Source: Bacillota bacterium
Lineage (GTDB): Bacteria > Bacillota > Clostridia > Peptostreptococcales > Anaerovoracaceae
Assembly: GCA_017437745.1 (NCBI GenBank)
Contig: JAFRYI010000021.1
Coordinates: forward strand, 1 to 50,544
Length of the DNA stretch: 50,544 nucleotides
Direction of reading: 5' to 3'
Positions 41,014 to 49,737 of this stretch are shown here, piece by piece. A program made the translations under genes and the position numbers. How positions within the stretch are numbered: the first letter of the stretch is position 1; each line of letters starts with the position of its first letter. The notes below the pieces were generated by a model that was not told the origin of the DNA, ran no database searches, and was given only the letters and a program-made list of their open reading frames with translations.

Positions 41014-42165
41014 ATGGCAATACGTGAATGTGCCTTAAAAAACCAGCACTTCGCCAGGCTGTACGACGTCTACCTGCACAGAGATGACGCCGCGCTCGCT
41101 TATAAAAAGGCGGGCGGAAAGGTTCTGGCAAAGCTCGGGTTCGACGTCCCCGACGAACTTGTACTTGCCGCGGGCATGATGCCAGTGCAGGTCTACGCGG
41201 ATCCGGAAAAGGAACTTGTCAACACCAACAAGATCCTGGAGTTCGCGTTCGACCCCGTCGTAAGGAAACAGTTCGAAAAGATGATCGACGGAACGTACAA
41301 GGACGTCGCCGATTACCTTGCGGTGTCCAATTCCACGGATGTATTCATAAGGATCTTCCTGTATCTGAGGGAGATAATAAGATCCATGCCGGAGATGCCC
41401 GTTCCTCCCACTACGTTCATAGACATGCTCTTCACTCGCAACCGCATGCATCAGGAACGCAACGAGCTGATATTCGATCTGTTCAGAAAGCAGCTGGAGG
41501 AGTGGAGCGGCAAGCCCGTCACCGACGATGCCATCAAGGCCGCGGCGCAGATCTGCAACGCGGACAGAGCGGCCCTCAGAAAGATCGGAGCGCTAAGGCA
41601 CGGCGAGCAGGTCCGAGTAAGCGGCACCGAGGCTCTGGTGATCATAGGCTCGGGCTTCTTCATGGATAAGAAGGATCATGCGCAGCTGGTCGAAAAGCTT
41701 GCGGAAGACGCAGCCGGATGGCCGGTCATCGAAGGTAAGAGGGTATTCGTTACCGGAAGCGTTCACGAGGATCTTCTCGTATACGACATGATAGAAAAGG
41801 CCGGCGGCGTAGTAGTCGCGGAAGACCACGACTGGGGCGACCGCAGCTACGACAGAGACTACAACATGGCCTATCCGCCGATCAGAGCCATAGTGGACAG
41901 ATACATGCTCCGCGGCTATTCCAACAAGAAAGCCTTCGTCACTCAGAGGGTGGAAGCTCTCAACCAGGAAGTCGCGGCCGCGAAGGCGGACGCCGTTCTG
42001 TTCTACACCAACATCTACGAAGATTCCGCAAGCTGGGATTACCCCAGCCAGAAGAAGAGCCTGGACGAGCAGGGAATACCCAACGCCTGCTTTGCCAAGA
42101 TGCTCTATCCCGCGACTGACAACGAAGACCTTGCCGGTAAGATAGCGGAATTCATAAAAGGATAG
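41014..42165 (+). CDS. 2-hydroxyacyl-CoA dehydratase beta-like subunit lacking cluster cysteines
   Basis: A 383-residue protein of the 2-hydroxyacyl-CoA dehydratase/benzoyl-CoA reductase D family, similar to HadC/FldC in VPDELVLAAGMMPVQVY, LVIIGSGFFMDKKDHAQLVEKL, KRVFVTGSVHEDLL and the DYPSQKKSLDEQGIP end. The three cysteine positions that hold [4Fe-4S] in HadC are substituted: EFAFDPVVRKQFEK, VSNSTDVFIRIF and VLFYTNIYEDSASWDYP contain none. The only Cys are 6, 181 and 359, off the ligand places. It is therefore a cluster-free partner of the next gene product, perhaps structural or substrate-binding. GGAGG precedes ATG 41014; the alpha gene follows after 11 bp. Confidence 0.8.
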   Translation: MAIRECALKNQHFARLYDVYLHRDDAALAYKKAGGKVLAKLGFDVPDELVLAAGMMPVQVYADPEKELVNTNKILEFAFDPVVRKQFEKMIDGTYKDVADYLAVSNSTDVFIRIFLYLREIIRSMPEMPVPPTTFIDMLFTRNRMHQERNELIFDLFRKQLEEWSGKPVTDDAIKAAAQICNADRAALRKIGALRHGEQVRVSGTEALVIIGSGFFMDKKDHAQLVEKLAEDAAGWPVIEGKRVFVTGSVHEDLLVYDMIEKAGGVVVAEDHDWGDRSYDRDYNMAYPPIRAIVDRYMLRGYSNKKAFVTQRVEALNQEVAAAKADAVLFYTNIYEDSASWDYPSQKKSLDEQGIPNACFAKMLYPATDNEDLAGKIAEFIKG

Positions 42166-42176
42166 GAGGAGCTGAC

Positions 42177-43511
42177 ATGGAAGAAGTAAAAAAAGAAATG
42201 CCGAAGCGTCAGGTAACCGTAAAGAAGCTTAAGGCAACAGCAGAGGCCAGCGCCTATCAGAAAGAATGGTTCCAGGGACTTAAGGCCCGCGTGGAAGCCG
42301 GAGAGGACTTCGGTTATCTTAACGCCGACGTTCCGATGGAGGTCTTAAGGGCGATGGACATTCCGTTCGTCGTCAACCAGTGGTGGGCCGCCATCTGCGG
42401 AGCCAAGCAGATGACCAGAAAATACTACGGACTTCTCCGCGACGCGGGCTACAGAGACGATCTGTGCAGCTACTGCGCCACCGCTTTCGCGGAGAGCCTT
42501 GACCCGGACGACCACGCTTACGACGAAGAGGGCAAGCCTCTCGGACCGTGGGGCGGACTGCCGGATCCCACCATAGCGATCACAAGGCTCACCTGCGATT
42601 GCCAGGGCAAGATATTCGAACTGTTCGCGAAGAATCACGGCGCGGACTTCTACGCCATGGAGAACACCCAGGCCCGCACCTTCCCGCTGCACTGGTGGGA
42701 GCACGCCGCGGACGACTGGGAGAACCTCTACGACAAGGACCGTCTTGACGCCGCGGTGGAGGAGCTTAAGGAGCTTATCCGCTACCTGGAGATGAAGACA
42801 GGAAAGATGTTCGACATCAACAAGCTCCAGGAAGTAATGGACAACATCAACAGACAGGAAGTCTGGTACGGAAAGATCAGAGACCTGATCGCCGACACCA
42901 AGCCCGCGCCCGTTACCGTAGTCGACACAATCAACGCCGTAATGCCCGCTCAGTGGCAGCGCGGAAGCGAATGGGCAGCCGATCACGCCGAAAGGCTGTA
43001 CTACGAGATAAAGGATCTCGTCGACAAGGGCGAGGCCGCGGTACCGAACGAGAAGTACAGACTCATGTGGCTGGGCCGCGGACTGTGGCACGACTTCCCG
43101 TTCTATCAGAACTTCGAAAAGAAATACGGCGCGGTATTCGTATGGAGCATGTACCTCGCGATGGGCGCCGACGCCTACGTGCGCAACAACGTGGAACCGG
43201 ATCCCTTAAGGGCTCTGGCCGCGCGCTACATAGGAATGGAGGACTTCCTGCACATGCCGCCGTGGAACGCGCAGTGGTATCTGCAGCAGGCCAGAAGAAA
43301 CGACATCGACGGCGTGGTCTACATGGTTCCCGAGAACTGCATGCAGGCCGTCGAAGGATCGTTCTTCATCAAAAAAACGTTAGAAGATGCCGGCATACCC
43401 GTGCTGGCATTCAATGCGGACCCGGTGGACGCCAGAAAGTGGAACAGAGACACCATGACGGGTCTGGTAGAAGATTTCATAGAGAACCGCGTAATGAAGA
43501 AGGAGAAGTAA
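42177..43511 (+). CDS. 2-hydroxyacyl-CoA dehydratase alpha-like subunit
   Basis: A 444-residue protein of the HadB/FldB/HgdA kind. It retains the cluster cysteines: Cys97 in DLCSYCATAF, Cys140/142 in LTCDCQGKIF and Cys388 in VPENCMQAVEG. AFNADPVDARKWN near the end is the family DGDxADPR region. The family removes water from (R)-2-hydroxyacyl-CoA to give enoyl-CoA using a ketyl radical after one-electron injection by an ATP-driven activator; no activator gene lies in the window. It pairs with the preceding cysteine-free subunit. The ATG has TAGGAGGAG upstream. Substrate unknown; aromatic or branched 2-hydroxy acids are usual in such clusters. Confidence 0.83.
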   Translation: MEEVKKEMPKRQVTVKKLKATAEASAYQKEWFQGLKARVEAGEDFGYLNADVPMEVLRAMDIPFVVNQWWAAICGAKQMTRKYYGLLRDAGYRDDLCSYCATAFAESLDPDDHAYDEEGKPLGPWGGLPDPTIAITRLTCDCQGKIFELFAKNHGADFYAMENTQARTFPLHWWEHAADDWENLYDKDRLDAAVEELKELIRYLEMKTGKMFDINKLQEVMDNINRQEVWYGKIRDLIADTKPAPVTVVDTINAVMPAQWQRGSEWAADHAERLYYEIKDLVDKGEAAVPNEKYRLMWLGRGLWHDFPFYQNFEKKYGAVFVWSMYLAMGADAYVRNNVEPDPLRALAARYIGMEDFLHMPPWNAQWYLQQARRNDIDGVVYMVPENCMQAVEGSFFIKKTLEDAGIPVLAFNADPVDARKWNRDTMTGLVEDFIENRVMKKEK

Positions 43512-43514
43512 AAC

Positions 43515-44726
43515 ATGGGACACGGACCACTTTCAGGATATAAGATCCTGGACCTCACTCAGTTCGAAGCAGGCACGGTCTGCACGATGAATCTCGCATG
43601 GCTCGGAGCCGAAGTCTGGAAGGTCGAAAGACCCGGCAGGGGAGAGCTCGGACGCCACAGCGGACTCCATCCGAACGACGACACCTACGGATTCCTTGCT
43701 CTTAACATGAACAAGAAGTCCATCACCTGCAACATGAAGAGCCCGGAGGGCATAGCCCTGATCAAGAAGCTGCTCGAAAAGGCAGACGTCATCGTAGAGA
43801 ACATGGGCCCCGGCTCCATGGAACGTCTGGGACTTTCCTACGAGGAATGCAAGGCGGTAAAGCCCGACATCATCTACGCTTCCATCAAGGGATTCGCCAG
43901 AGGCAGCAAGTACGAGCAGTTCCCGGCGTTCGACCCGATAGCCACCCACACCGGCGGATTCTGCGCGGTCACCGGTCTTCCGGATCAGCCGATCAAGTCC
44001 GGCGCTTCCGTAGCGGATTCCGGCTCCGGCATCCAGATGGCGTTCTCCATAGTAGCCGCTCTTCTGCAGAGGGAGAGGGAAGGCATCGGCCAGAGGATAG
44101 ACCTTGCGATGCAGGACTACATCATCGGTCTGTGCCGCAGCGGATGGGAACCCTACTACGACAGCGGCAAGCCGCCCAGAAGAGTAGGAAACGGAATGCC
44201 CCTGGAGGACGTAGCTCCTTCCGAGACCTTCGCCTGCAAGCCCTTCGGCCCCAACGACTACGTACACGTCTATACTTCCAGAGCTCCCGGATCCACTCAG
44301 TGGGACAACCTCTGCCACGCGATGGACATGGACTGGATGCTCAAAGACGAGCGTTTCGCCACTCCGCACACCCGCTTCGAGCACAGGGAAGCGCTCTACA
44401 AGGCAATGGCCGGCTGGTTCGCTGAAAGGACCAAGGAAGAGGCCATGATGATCCTCGGCAAGGCGGACGTTCCCGCCGGCGCCGTTCTGGACATAGACGA
44501 CTTCCGCAACGATCCGGAGTACAAGAAGCTCGGCATGGTCATCGAGGTGGATCACTACGAGAAGGGCAAGATGGAGTTCGCCGGATTCGCGTCCAAGATG
44601 TCCGCGGTCACCATCGACTACGAAGCTTCCCCGGCGCTCGGAAACGCCAACAAGGAAGTCTACGGCGGAGTGCTGGGACTTTCCGAAGCGGAGCTTAAAG
44701 ACCTTGCGGAAAAGCATATAATATAA
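43515..44726 (+). CDS. Class III (CaiB/BaiF) CoA-transferase
   Basis: A 403-residue formyl-CoA-transferase-type enzyme that moves CoA between carboxylic acids. Family blocks: LSGYKILDLTQFEAGTVCTM, AEVWKVERPGRGE, NMNKKSITCNMKSPEG, DVIVENMGPGSMERLGL, and the catalytic Asp140 in PAFDPIATHTGGF. In the Stickland-type clusters had and fld the same enzyme class (HadA/FldA) charges the 2-hydroxy acid from the product acyl-CoA, which fits its place 3 bp after the dehydratase alpha gene. The ribosome site AGGAGAAG is inside the previous gene. Confidence 0.9.
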   Translation: MGHGPLSGYKILDLTQFEAGTVCTMNLAWLGAEVWKVERPGRGELGRHSGLHPNDDTYGFLALNMNKKSITCNMKSPEGIALIKKLLEKADVIVENMGPGSMERLGLSYEECKAVKPDIIYASIKGFARGSKYEQFPAFDPIATHTGGFCAVTGLPDQPIKSGASVADSGSGIQMAFSIVAALLQREREGIGQRIDLAMQDYIIGLCRSGWEPYYDSGKPPRRVGNGMPLEDVAPSETFACKPFGPNDYVHVYTSRAPGSTQWDNLCHAMDMDWMLKDERFATPHTRFEHREALYKAMAGWFAERTKEEAMMILGKADVPAGAVLDIDDFRNDPEYKKLGMVIEVDHYEKGKMEFAGFASKMSAVTIDYEASPALGNANKEVYGGVLGLSEAELKDLAEKHII

Positions 44727-44728
44727 TA

Positions 44729-44763
44729 TTATTATTAAGTCGTACAATAACGCTTATTATTAA
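44729..44763. repeat. AT-rich direct repeat before the acyl-CoA dehydrogenase gene
   Basis: TTATTATTAA occurs at 44729-44738 and 44754-44763, 25 bp apart, in the only AT-rich gap of the cluster; a regulator or an internal promoter may use it. Confidence 0.35.
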
Positions 44764-44795
44764 TGGTATTTCTATAGAACAAGGAGAAAGAAGTT

Positions 44796-45938
44796 ATGAT
44801 TTTAAACCAGAAGTACGAAACGCTCCGGAAGCTATACCGCCAGTTTGCAGAGACCGAATTCACCAAGGAGATCATGGACGAGCTCATGGAGACCGGTGAA
44901 TTCAACTGGGACATGCATTACAAGATGGCCAAGTATGGTTTCTTCGGTGTAAAGACCCCCAAAGCGTACGGTGGTGCAGGCGGAGACTACATCGACTATG
45001 CTCTCATGGTCGAAGAGTTCGCCCGCGTAAGTCCGGTGCTCAGCCTTTACGCCAACACTCCGAACTCCCTCGGATCCGGCCCGATACTCTACGGCGGAAC
45101 CGAGGAGCAGAAGAAGAGATTCATCACCCCCGTTGCCCAGGGCAAGGAGATGATGGTATTCGCTCTTACCGAGCCGGGCGCAGGCTCTGATGCCGGCGGA
45201 ACTACCACTACCGCCATCCTGGACGGAGACGAGTACGTTGTAAACGGCCGTAAGTGCTTCATTTCCGGCGCTCCCATGGCGGACTGGTGCCTTACCTTCG
45301 TAAAGACCGATCCGACCCAGAAGGGCAGCCGCGGTATATCCCTCCTCGTTATCGACATGCATCTGCCCGGAGTTTCCGTAGGTGCTCACGAGAACAAGAT
45401 GGGTATCATGGGTTATCCGACCTCCGACGTAGTATTCGAGGACGTTCGCGTTCCGAAGGACTGCCTGATCGGTAAGGTAGACAAGGGATTCCCGCTCGCA
45501 ATGCAGACCCTGGACGGCGGACGTCTGGGCGTTGCCGCGCAGAGCCTTGGTATCGCTCAGGGTGCTTTCGAAGAAGCAGTCAAGTACTCCAAGGAAAGAA
45601 AGCAGTTCGGCAGAAGGATCGCAGACTTCCAGGCCATCAGCTTCATGCTCGCAGAGATGGCTACCAAGATCGAAGCCGCGAGACAGCTCGTATATCACGC
45701 TGCGGAGCTGAAGAACATCAACAGCCCCGACGCAAGCAAGGTCTGCTCCATGGCCAAGCTCTTCGCCTCCGAGATGGCGAACGACGTTGCCGCCAAGGCA
45801 GTTCAGATCCACGGCGGATACGGTTACATCAGGGAGTACAAGGTAGAGAACTTCTACAGAGACGCCCGCATAACCACCATCTACGAAGGAACCTCCGAGG
45901 TCCAGAAGATGGTCATCGCTTCGCACGTACTGAAGTAA
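44796..45938 (+). CDS. Acyl-CoA dehydrogenase (enoyl-CoA reductase direction)
   Basis: A 380-residue FAD enzyme of the acyl-CoA dehydrogenase family. Visible: FALTEPGAGSDAGG substrate/FAD loop, KCFISGA, GRRIADFQAI, QIHGGYGYIREY and the catalytic Glu364 in IYEGTSEVQK. With EtfBA encoded next to it, it should reduce the 2,3-enoyl-CoA made by the dehydratase to the saturated acyl-CoA, as AcdB does in Clostridium. ATG 44796 has AAGGAG; the 69-bp AT-rich gap upstream is larger than others in the cluster. Confidence 0.92.
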   Translation: MILNQKYETLRKLYRQFAETEFTKEIMDELMETGEFNWDMHYKMAKYGFFGVKTPKAYGGAGGDYIDYALMVEEFARVSPVLSLYANTPNSLGSGPILYGGTEEQKKRFITPVAQGKEMMVFALTEPGAGSDAGGTTTTAILDGDEYVVNGRKCFISGAPMADWCLTFVKTDPTQKGSRGISLLVIDMHLPGVSVGAHENKMGIMGYPTSDVVFEDVRVPKDCLIGKVDKGFPLAMQTLDGGRLGVAAQSLGIAQGAFEEAVKYSKERKQFGRRIADFQAISFMLAEMATKIEAARQLVYHAAELKNINSPDASKVCSMAKLFASEMANDVAAKAVQIHGGYGYIREYKVENFYRDARITTIYEGTSEVQKMVIASHVLK

Positions 45939-45955
45939 TTTAAGGAGGACAGGAA

Positions 45956-46756
45956 ATGAAAATATTCGTAACAGTAAAGCAGGTTCCTGATACTTCCGGC
46001 AAGGTAGCGGTAAAGGACGACGGAACTCTGGACAGAGCTTCGATGCAGACCATAACCAACCCCGACGACCTTAACGCTGTCGAGGCTGCTCTGGAACTCA
46101 AGGATAAATACGGCTACAAGGTAATAGCGTTCTGCATGGGACCCGGACCGGCCATGATCATGCTCAGAGAGCTTCTGGCCATGGGCGTCGACGAGGCAGT
46201 ACTCGTATCCGGCAGAGAGTTCGGCGGATCCGACACCTACGCTACTTCCCAGATCATCGCCGCCGCCATCGACACCTACGGCGTCGAGGAAGACGACATA
46301 ATCCTGGCCGGACGTCAGGCCATCGACGGAGATACCGCTCAGGTAGGTCCGCAGATCGCTGAAAAGCTCGGTCTGCCCCAGATCACCTACGCAGGCGAGA
46401 TCACCAAGGACGGCAAGACCATAACCGTAAAGAGAATACTCGAAGACGGCTACATGATGATCAGCGTGGACACTCCGTGCATGGTCACCTGCATCAAGGA
46501 ACTCAACACTCCGAGATACATGAGCGTCGGCGGCGTTCTCGAAGCGTTCGAGAAGGAGATCGCGATCTACGACTACGAGAAGCTCAAGGATCATCCTCTC
46601 ATCGATGCTACCACCATCGGCCTTAAGGGATCTCCGACCAACATCTATAAGTCCTTCACGCCTCCTCAGAAGGGTGTAGGCATGATGCTCAAGGGCGACG
46701 GCAAGGATACCACCAACGAGCTGGCTGACATTCTTGCCAAGAAGCACATAATCTAA
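45956..46756 (+). CDS. etfB: Electron transfer flavoprotein subunit beta
   Basis: A 266-residue Etf beta subunit: MKIFVTVKQVPDT start, NPDDLNAVEAALELKD, AGRQAIDGDTAQVGPQIAEK (nucleotide-binding signature) and the C-terminal arm KHII. It holds AMP or, in bifurcating Etfs, a second FAD; which one cannot be settled here, though the anaerobic clostridial context favours bifurcation. TAAGGAGG precedes the ATG, 17 bp after the dehydrogenase stop. Confidence 0.94.
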   Translation: MKIFVTVKQVPDTSGKVAVKDDGTLDRASMQTITNPDDLNAVEAALELKDKYGYKVIAFCMGPGPAMIMLRELLAMGVDEAVLVSGREFGGSDTYATSQIIAAAIDTYGVEEDDIILAGRQAIDGDTAQVGPQIAEKLGLPQITYAGEITKDGKTITVKRILEDGYMMISVDTPCMVTCIKELNTPRYMSVGGVLEAFEKEIAIYDYEKLKDHPLIDATTIGLKGSPTNIYKSFTPPQKGVGMMLKGDGKDTTNELADILAKKHII

Positions 46757-46770
46757 GGAGGGAAGTAAAA

Positions 46771-47883
46771 ATGGCATATAACAGTGCAGACATTGCTGCT
46801 TTCAAGAACGTATGGGTCTTCTGCGAGCAGCGTCAGGGCGTAATGATGCCCACCACATTTGAGCTGATCTCCGAAGGAAGAAAGCTTGCCGATGAGCTCG
46901 GCGTAGAGCTTTGCGGAATACTCCTCGGAGACAACGTAGACGGTATCGCCAAGGAGCTCGGCGGCTACGGCGCCGACAAGGTATACGTATACAACAGCCC
47001 GCTTCTTAAGTATTACACCACCGATGCCTATACCAAGGTCATCTGCGACGCGATCGAGGAGATCAAGCCGGAAGTAATGCTCTTCGGAGCTTCCAACATC
47101 GGCCGTGACCTCGCTCCCCGCTGCGCTGCCAGACTCCACACCGGACTTTGCGCGGACTGCACGCACCTGGACATAGACCTCAACGGTTACATCAACTTCC
47201 TGAGGACCGGTTCCTCTCTGGACGTCGACAACATGAACTTCGAGACCAAGCTCTTCGACGTTAACACCAACCTGAAGATGACCCGTCCGGCATTCGGCGG
47301 CCACCTCATGGCTACCATCGTATGCCCCAGGTTCAGACCGGCAATGGCTACCGTCCGTCCGGGCGTTATGACCAAGAGACCGTTCGACGAAGAAGGCGCT
47401 AAGAAAGTTGCCATCGAGCATCCGAAGTTCGAGCTTACCGAAGCTGACATCAAGACCAAGGTCCTGGACGTCGTAAAGGCTACCAAGAAGCTCGTCGACC
47501 TTATCGGTGCGGACGTCATCGTTTCCGTCGGTAAGGGCATAGGCAAGGACGTAGAGAAGGGCATAGCTCTCGCTGAAGAGCTTGCTGACGTTCTCGGCGG
47601 CGTAGTAGGCGCTTCCCGTGCCGCAGTCGATGCCGGATACATCACTGCCGACCATCAGGTAGGCCAGACCGGTAAGACCGTACACCCGAAGATCTACATC
47701 GCTCTCGGTATCTCCGGCGCTATCCAGCACAAGGCAGGAATGCAGGATTCCGAGTGCATCATCGCGGTCAACAAGAACGATGCCGCTCCGATCTTCGAGA
47801 TCGCCGACTACGGTATCGTAGGAGACCTCTTCAAGGTCGTTCCCGAGATGATCGAGTCCTTCAAGGCTGTAAAGAACAAGTAA
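46771..47883 (+). CDS. etfA: Electron transfer flavoprotein subunit alpha
   Basis: A 370-residue Etf alpha subunit. The FAD-binding C-terminal domain has GASRAAVDAGYITADHQVGQ, TVHPKIYIALGISGAIQHKA and AVNKNDAAPIFEIADYGIVG, all standard. The N-terminal Rossmann-like domain contains the GASNIGRDLAPRCAARL block. It forms the heterodimer with EtfB and links NADH/ferredoxin pools to the dehydrogenase. CTAAGGAGG ribosome site 14 bp after etfB. Confidence 0.95.
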   Translation: MAYNSADIAAFKNVWVFCEQRQGVMMPTTFELISEGRKLADELGVELCGILLGDNVDGIAKELGGYGADKVYVYNSPLLKYYTTDAYTKVICDAIEEIKPEVMLFGASNIGRDLAPRCAARLHTGLCADCTHLDIDLNGYINFLRTGSSLDVDNMNFETKLFDVNTNLKMTRPAFGGHLMATIVCPRFRPAMATVRPGVMTKRPFDEEGAKKVAIEHPKFELTEADIKTKVLDVVKATKKLVDLIGADVIVSVGKGIGKDVEKGIALAEELADVLGGVVGASRAAVDAGYITADHQVGQTGKTVHPKIYIALGISGAIQHKAGMQDSECIIAVNKNDAAPIFEIADYGIVGDLFKVVPEMIESFKAVKNK

Positions 47884-47889
47884 AGCGAC

Positions 47890-47944
47890 TTGCGGTCCCG
47901 AATGCTTTTCCGTTATGCGGAACGGCGGCGGGACCGCTTTTCTT
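47890..47944 (+). terminator. Hairpin terminator or attenuator between etfA and the CoA-transferase gene
   Basis: GCGGTCCCG / CGGGACCGC outer stem with an inner TTCCG-TTATG-CGGAA hairpin, followed by TTTTCTTT. It stands only 15 bp before the next start, so it would lower rather than abolish expression of that gene. Confidence 0.7.
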
Positions 47945-47959
47945 TAACGGAGGAAAAAC

Positions 47960-49588
47960 ATGGCAAAATTCATAACAGCTCAGGAAGCTGCCAAGCTCAT
48001 ACCGGACGGCGCAACTGTAGGCGTAGCCGGAATGGGTCTCTCCGGATGGGCGGAAGGCATAGCCTGCGCCATCAGGGACAGCTTTAAGGAGACCGGACAC
48101 CCCTGCAATCTTAACATGAAGCAGGGCTCCGCCCTCGGCGACTGGGGCTTCGGCAACCAGTTCATCGGATGGGACAGGAGCAAGAACCCCAACGGTCCGG
48201 ATCCGGATCCCATCGCTTCCAAGTGCGTCCGCGGCATGAACCGTCTGGGCGAAGCAGGCCCCGGCCTCGTAGCTAAGTGGACCAGCGCCCACGTGGCCAG
48301 CGCGTACACTCTCTGCGATCAGATCAGAGCCAACCAGATAGCAAGCTTCTGCCTCCCCCAGGGCGTAATAATCAACCTCTGGAGAGAGATAGGCGCGGGC
48401 CGTCCGGGACTCATCACCAAGATCGGTCTGGGTACTTTCGTAGACCCCAGAGTCGAAGGCGGAAAGATGAACGAAGCAGCGAGACAGTGCGGAGACGAAG
48501 TAGTTAAGCTTATCAACTTCGAAGGCGAAGAGTATCTGTTCTATCCTTCCTTCAAGGTAGACGTCGCTCTGCTCAGAGGAACCATCGCGGACGAGAACGG
48601 AAACATCTCCTTCGCTCACGAGTCCGTAATAAACGAAGGCTTCGCGGTAGCTAACGCAGTTAAGCACTGCGGCGGTATCGTGATAGTCCAGGTAGAGTAT
48701 CTCGCCAAGAAAGAGACGCTCAATCCCAAGGACATCAAGATCCCCTGCAACCTGGTCGACTACGTCGTCTGGGACGACGATCCCAAGCACTGCTGGCAGG
48801 CAGAGGGCAACTACTGGGAGCCCGCGTTCTCCGGTCAGATCAGAAAGCCGCTCAACGCCATCAAGCCGCTCCCGTTCGACGAGAGAAAGATCATCCTCAG
48901 AAGAGCCGCGATGGAGCTCCGCAAGGGCAACATCGTAAACCTGGGCGTAGGAATGCCGGCCGAGATGGCGAGAGTCATCAACGAGGAAGGCTTCACCAAC
49001 GACATAATCATGAGCACGGAGTCCGGTATGGTAGGCGGCGTTCCGTCCGCACTGCCGTCCTTCGGTTCCGCGTATAACCCGGAAGCCATCATCTCCCCGC
49101 ACGAGATGTTCGACATGATCTCCGGCGGCGGTCTCGACGTTACCTGCCTGGGTATAGGCGAGATCGACAAGGACGGAAACAACAACGTTTCCAGGATGGG
49201 CAGCCGCGTTACCGGTCCCGGCGGATTCGTAGACATCACTGCGTCCACCAAGAAGGTAATCTTCGTAGGTACCCTCTGCGGCTTCAACAAGAAGACCCAG
49301 ACCGAGTTCCCGAAGTTCATCGACAAGGTAACGCAGATATCCTTCTCCGGAAAGTACTCCCCGGATTCCCAGGAAGTCTTCTACATCACCGAGAAGGCAG
49401 TCTTCAAGCTCGTAGACCACGTGTTCACCCTCATAGAGGTAGCGCCGGGTCTGGACGTCGAGAAGGACGTAATAGCCAAGATGGGATTCCGTCCGGCTAT
49501 CTCTCCGGATCTTAAGGAGATGCCCGCCGAGATCTTCCAGGAGAAGTGGGGCGGTCTCGGAAAGACCATGCTGGCTGACGAAAAGTAA
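47960..49588 (+). CDS. Propionate/acetate CoA-transferase (class I, Pct-like)
   Basis: A 542-residue single-chain class I CoA-transferase of the Pct type. The first half holds KLIPDGATVGVAGMG and a GAGRPGLITKIGLGTFVDPR block; the second half holds the catalytic Glu354 in MSTESGMVGG and the GLDVTCLGIGEIDKDGN region. It exchanges CoA between acetyl-, propionyl-, lactoyl- and related acyl-CoAs. With the class III enzyme upstream, the cluster has two CoA-transferases, one perhaps starting and one ending the cycle. AACGGAGG precedes ATG 47960. Confidence 0.9.
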   Translation: MAKFITAQEAAKLIPDGATVGVAGMGLSGWAEGIACAIRDSFKETGHPCNLNMKQGSALGDWGFGNQFIGWDRSKNPNGPDPDPIASKCVRGMNRLGEAGPGLVAKWTSAHVASAYTLCDQIRANQIASFCLPQGVIINLWREIGAGRPGLITKIGLGTFVDPRVEGGKMNEAARQCGDEVVKLINFEGEEYLFYPSFKVDVALLRGTIADENGNISFAHESVINEGFAVANAVKHCGGIVIVQVEYLAKKETLNPKDIKIPCNLVDYVVWDDDPKHCWQAEGNYWEPAFSGQIRKPLNAIKPLPFDERKIILRRAAMELRKGNIVNLGVGMPAEMARVINEEGFTNDIIMSTESGMVGGVPSALPSFGSAYNPEAIISPHEMFDMISGGGLDVTCLGIGEIDKDGNNNVSRMGSRVTGPGGFVDITASTKKVIFVGTLCGFNKKTQTEFPKFIDKVTQISFSGKYSPDSQEVFYITEKAVFKLVDHVFTLIEVAPGLDVEKDVIAKMGFRPAISPDLKEMPAEIFQEKWGGLGKTMLADEK

Positions 49589-49622
49589 TAGTCTGACGTC
49601 AGAACTGCAACAGAATTGAAAA

Positions 49623-49656
49623 CGGCCCGCGTTCAAAGCGCGGGTCGCTTTTTTGC
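49623..49656 (+). terminator. First terminator of the dehydratase cluster
   Basis: GCCCGCG / CGCGGGTC stem with TTCAAAG loop and TTTTTT tail. Confidence 0.88.
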
Positions 49657-49663
49657 ATAATAA

Positions 49664-49699
49664 GACCCCGCGCAGGACGCGGGGTCGTTTTATTTTATT
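49664..49699 (+). terminator. Second, tandem terminator of the dehydratase cluster
   Basis: GACCCCGCG / CGCGGGGTC perfect stem followed by GTTTTATTTT, 8 bp after the first terminator. Confidence 0.85.
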
Positions 49700-49737
49700 G
49701 AGAGAAGCTGAATCGCTTTTCCTAAAGCGTTCCGGCC

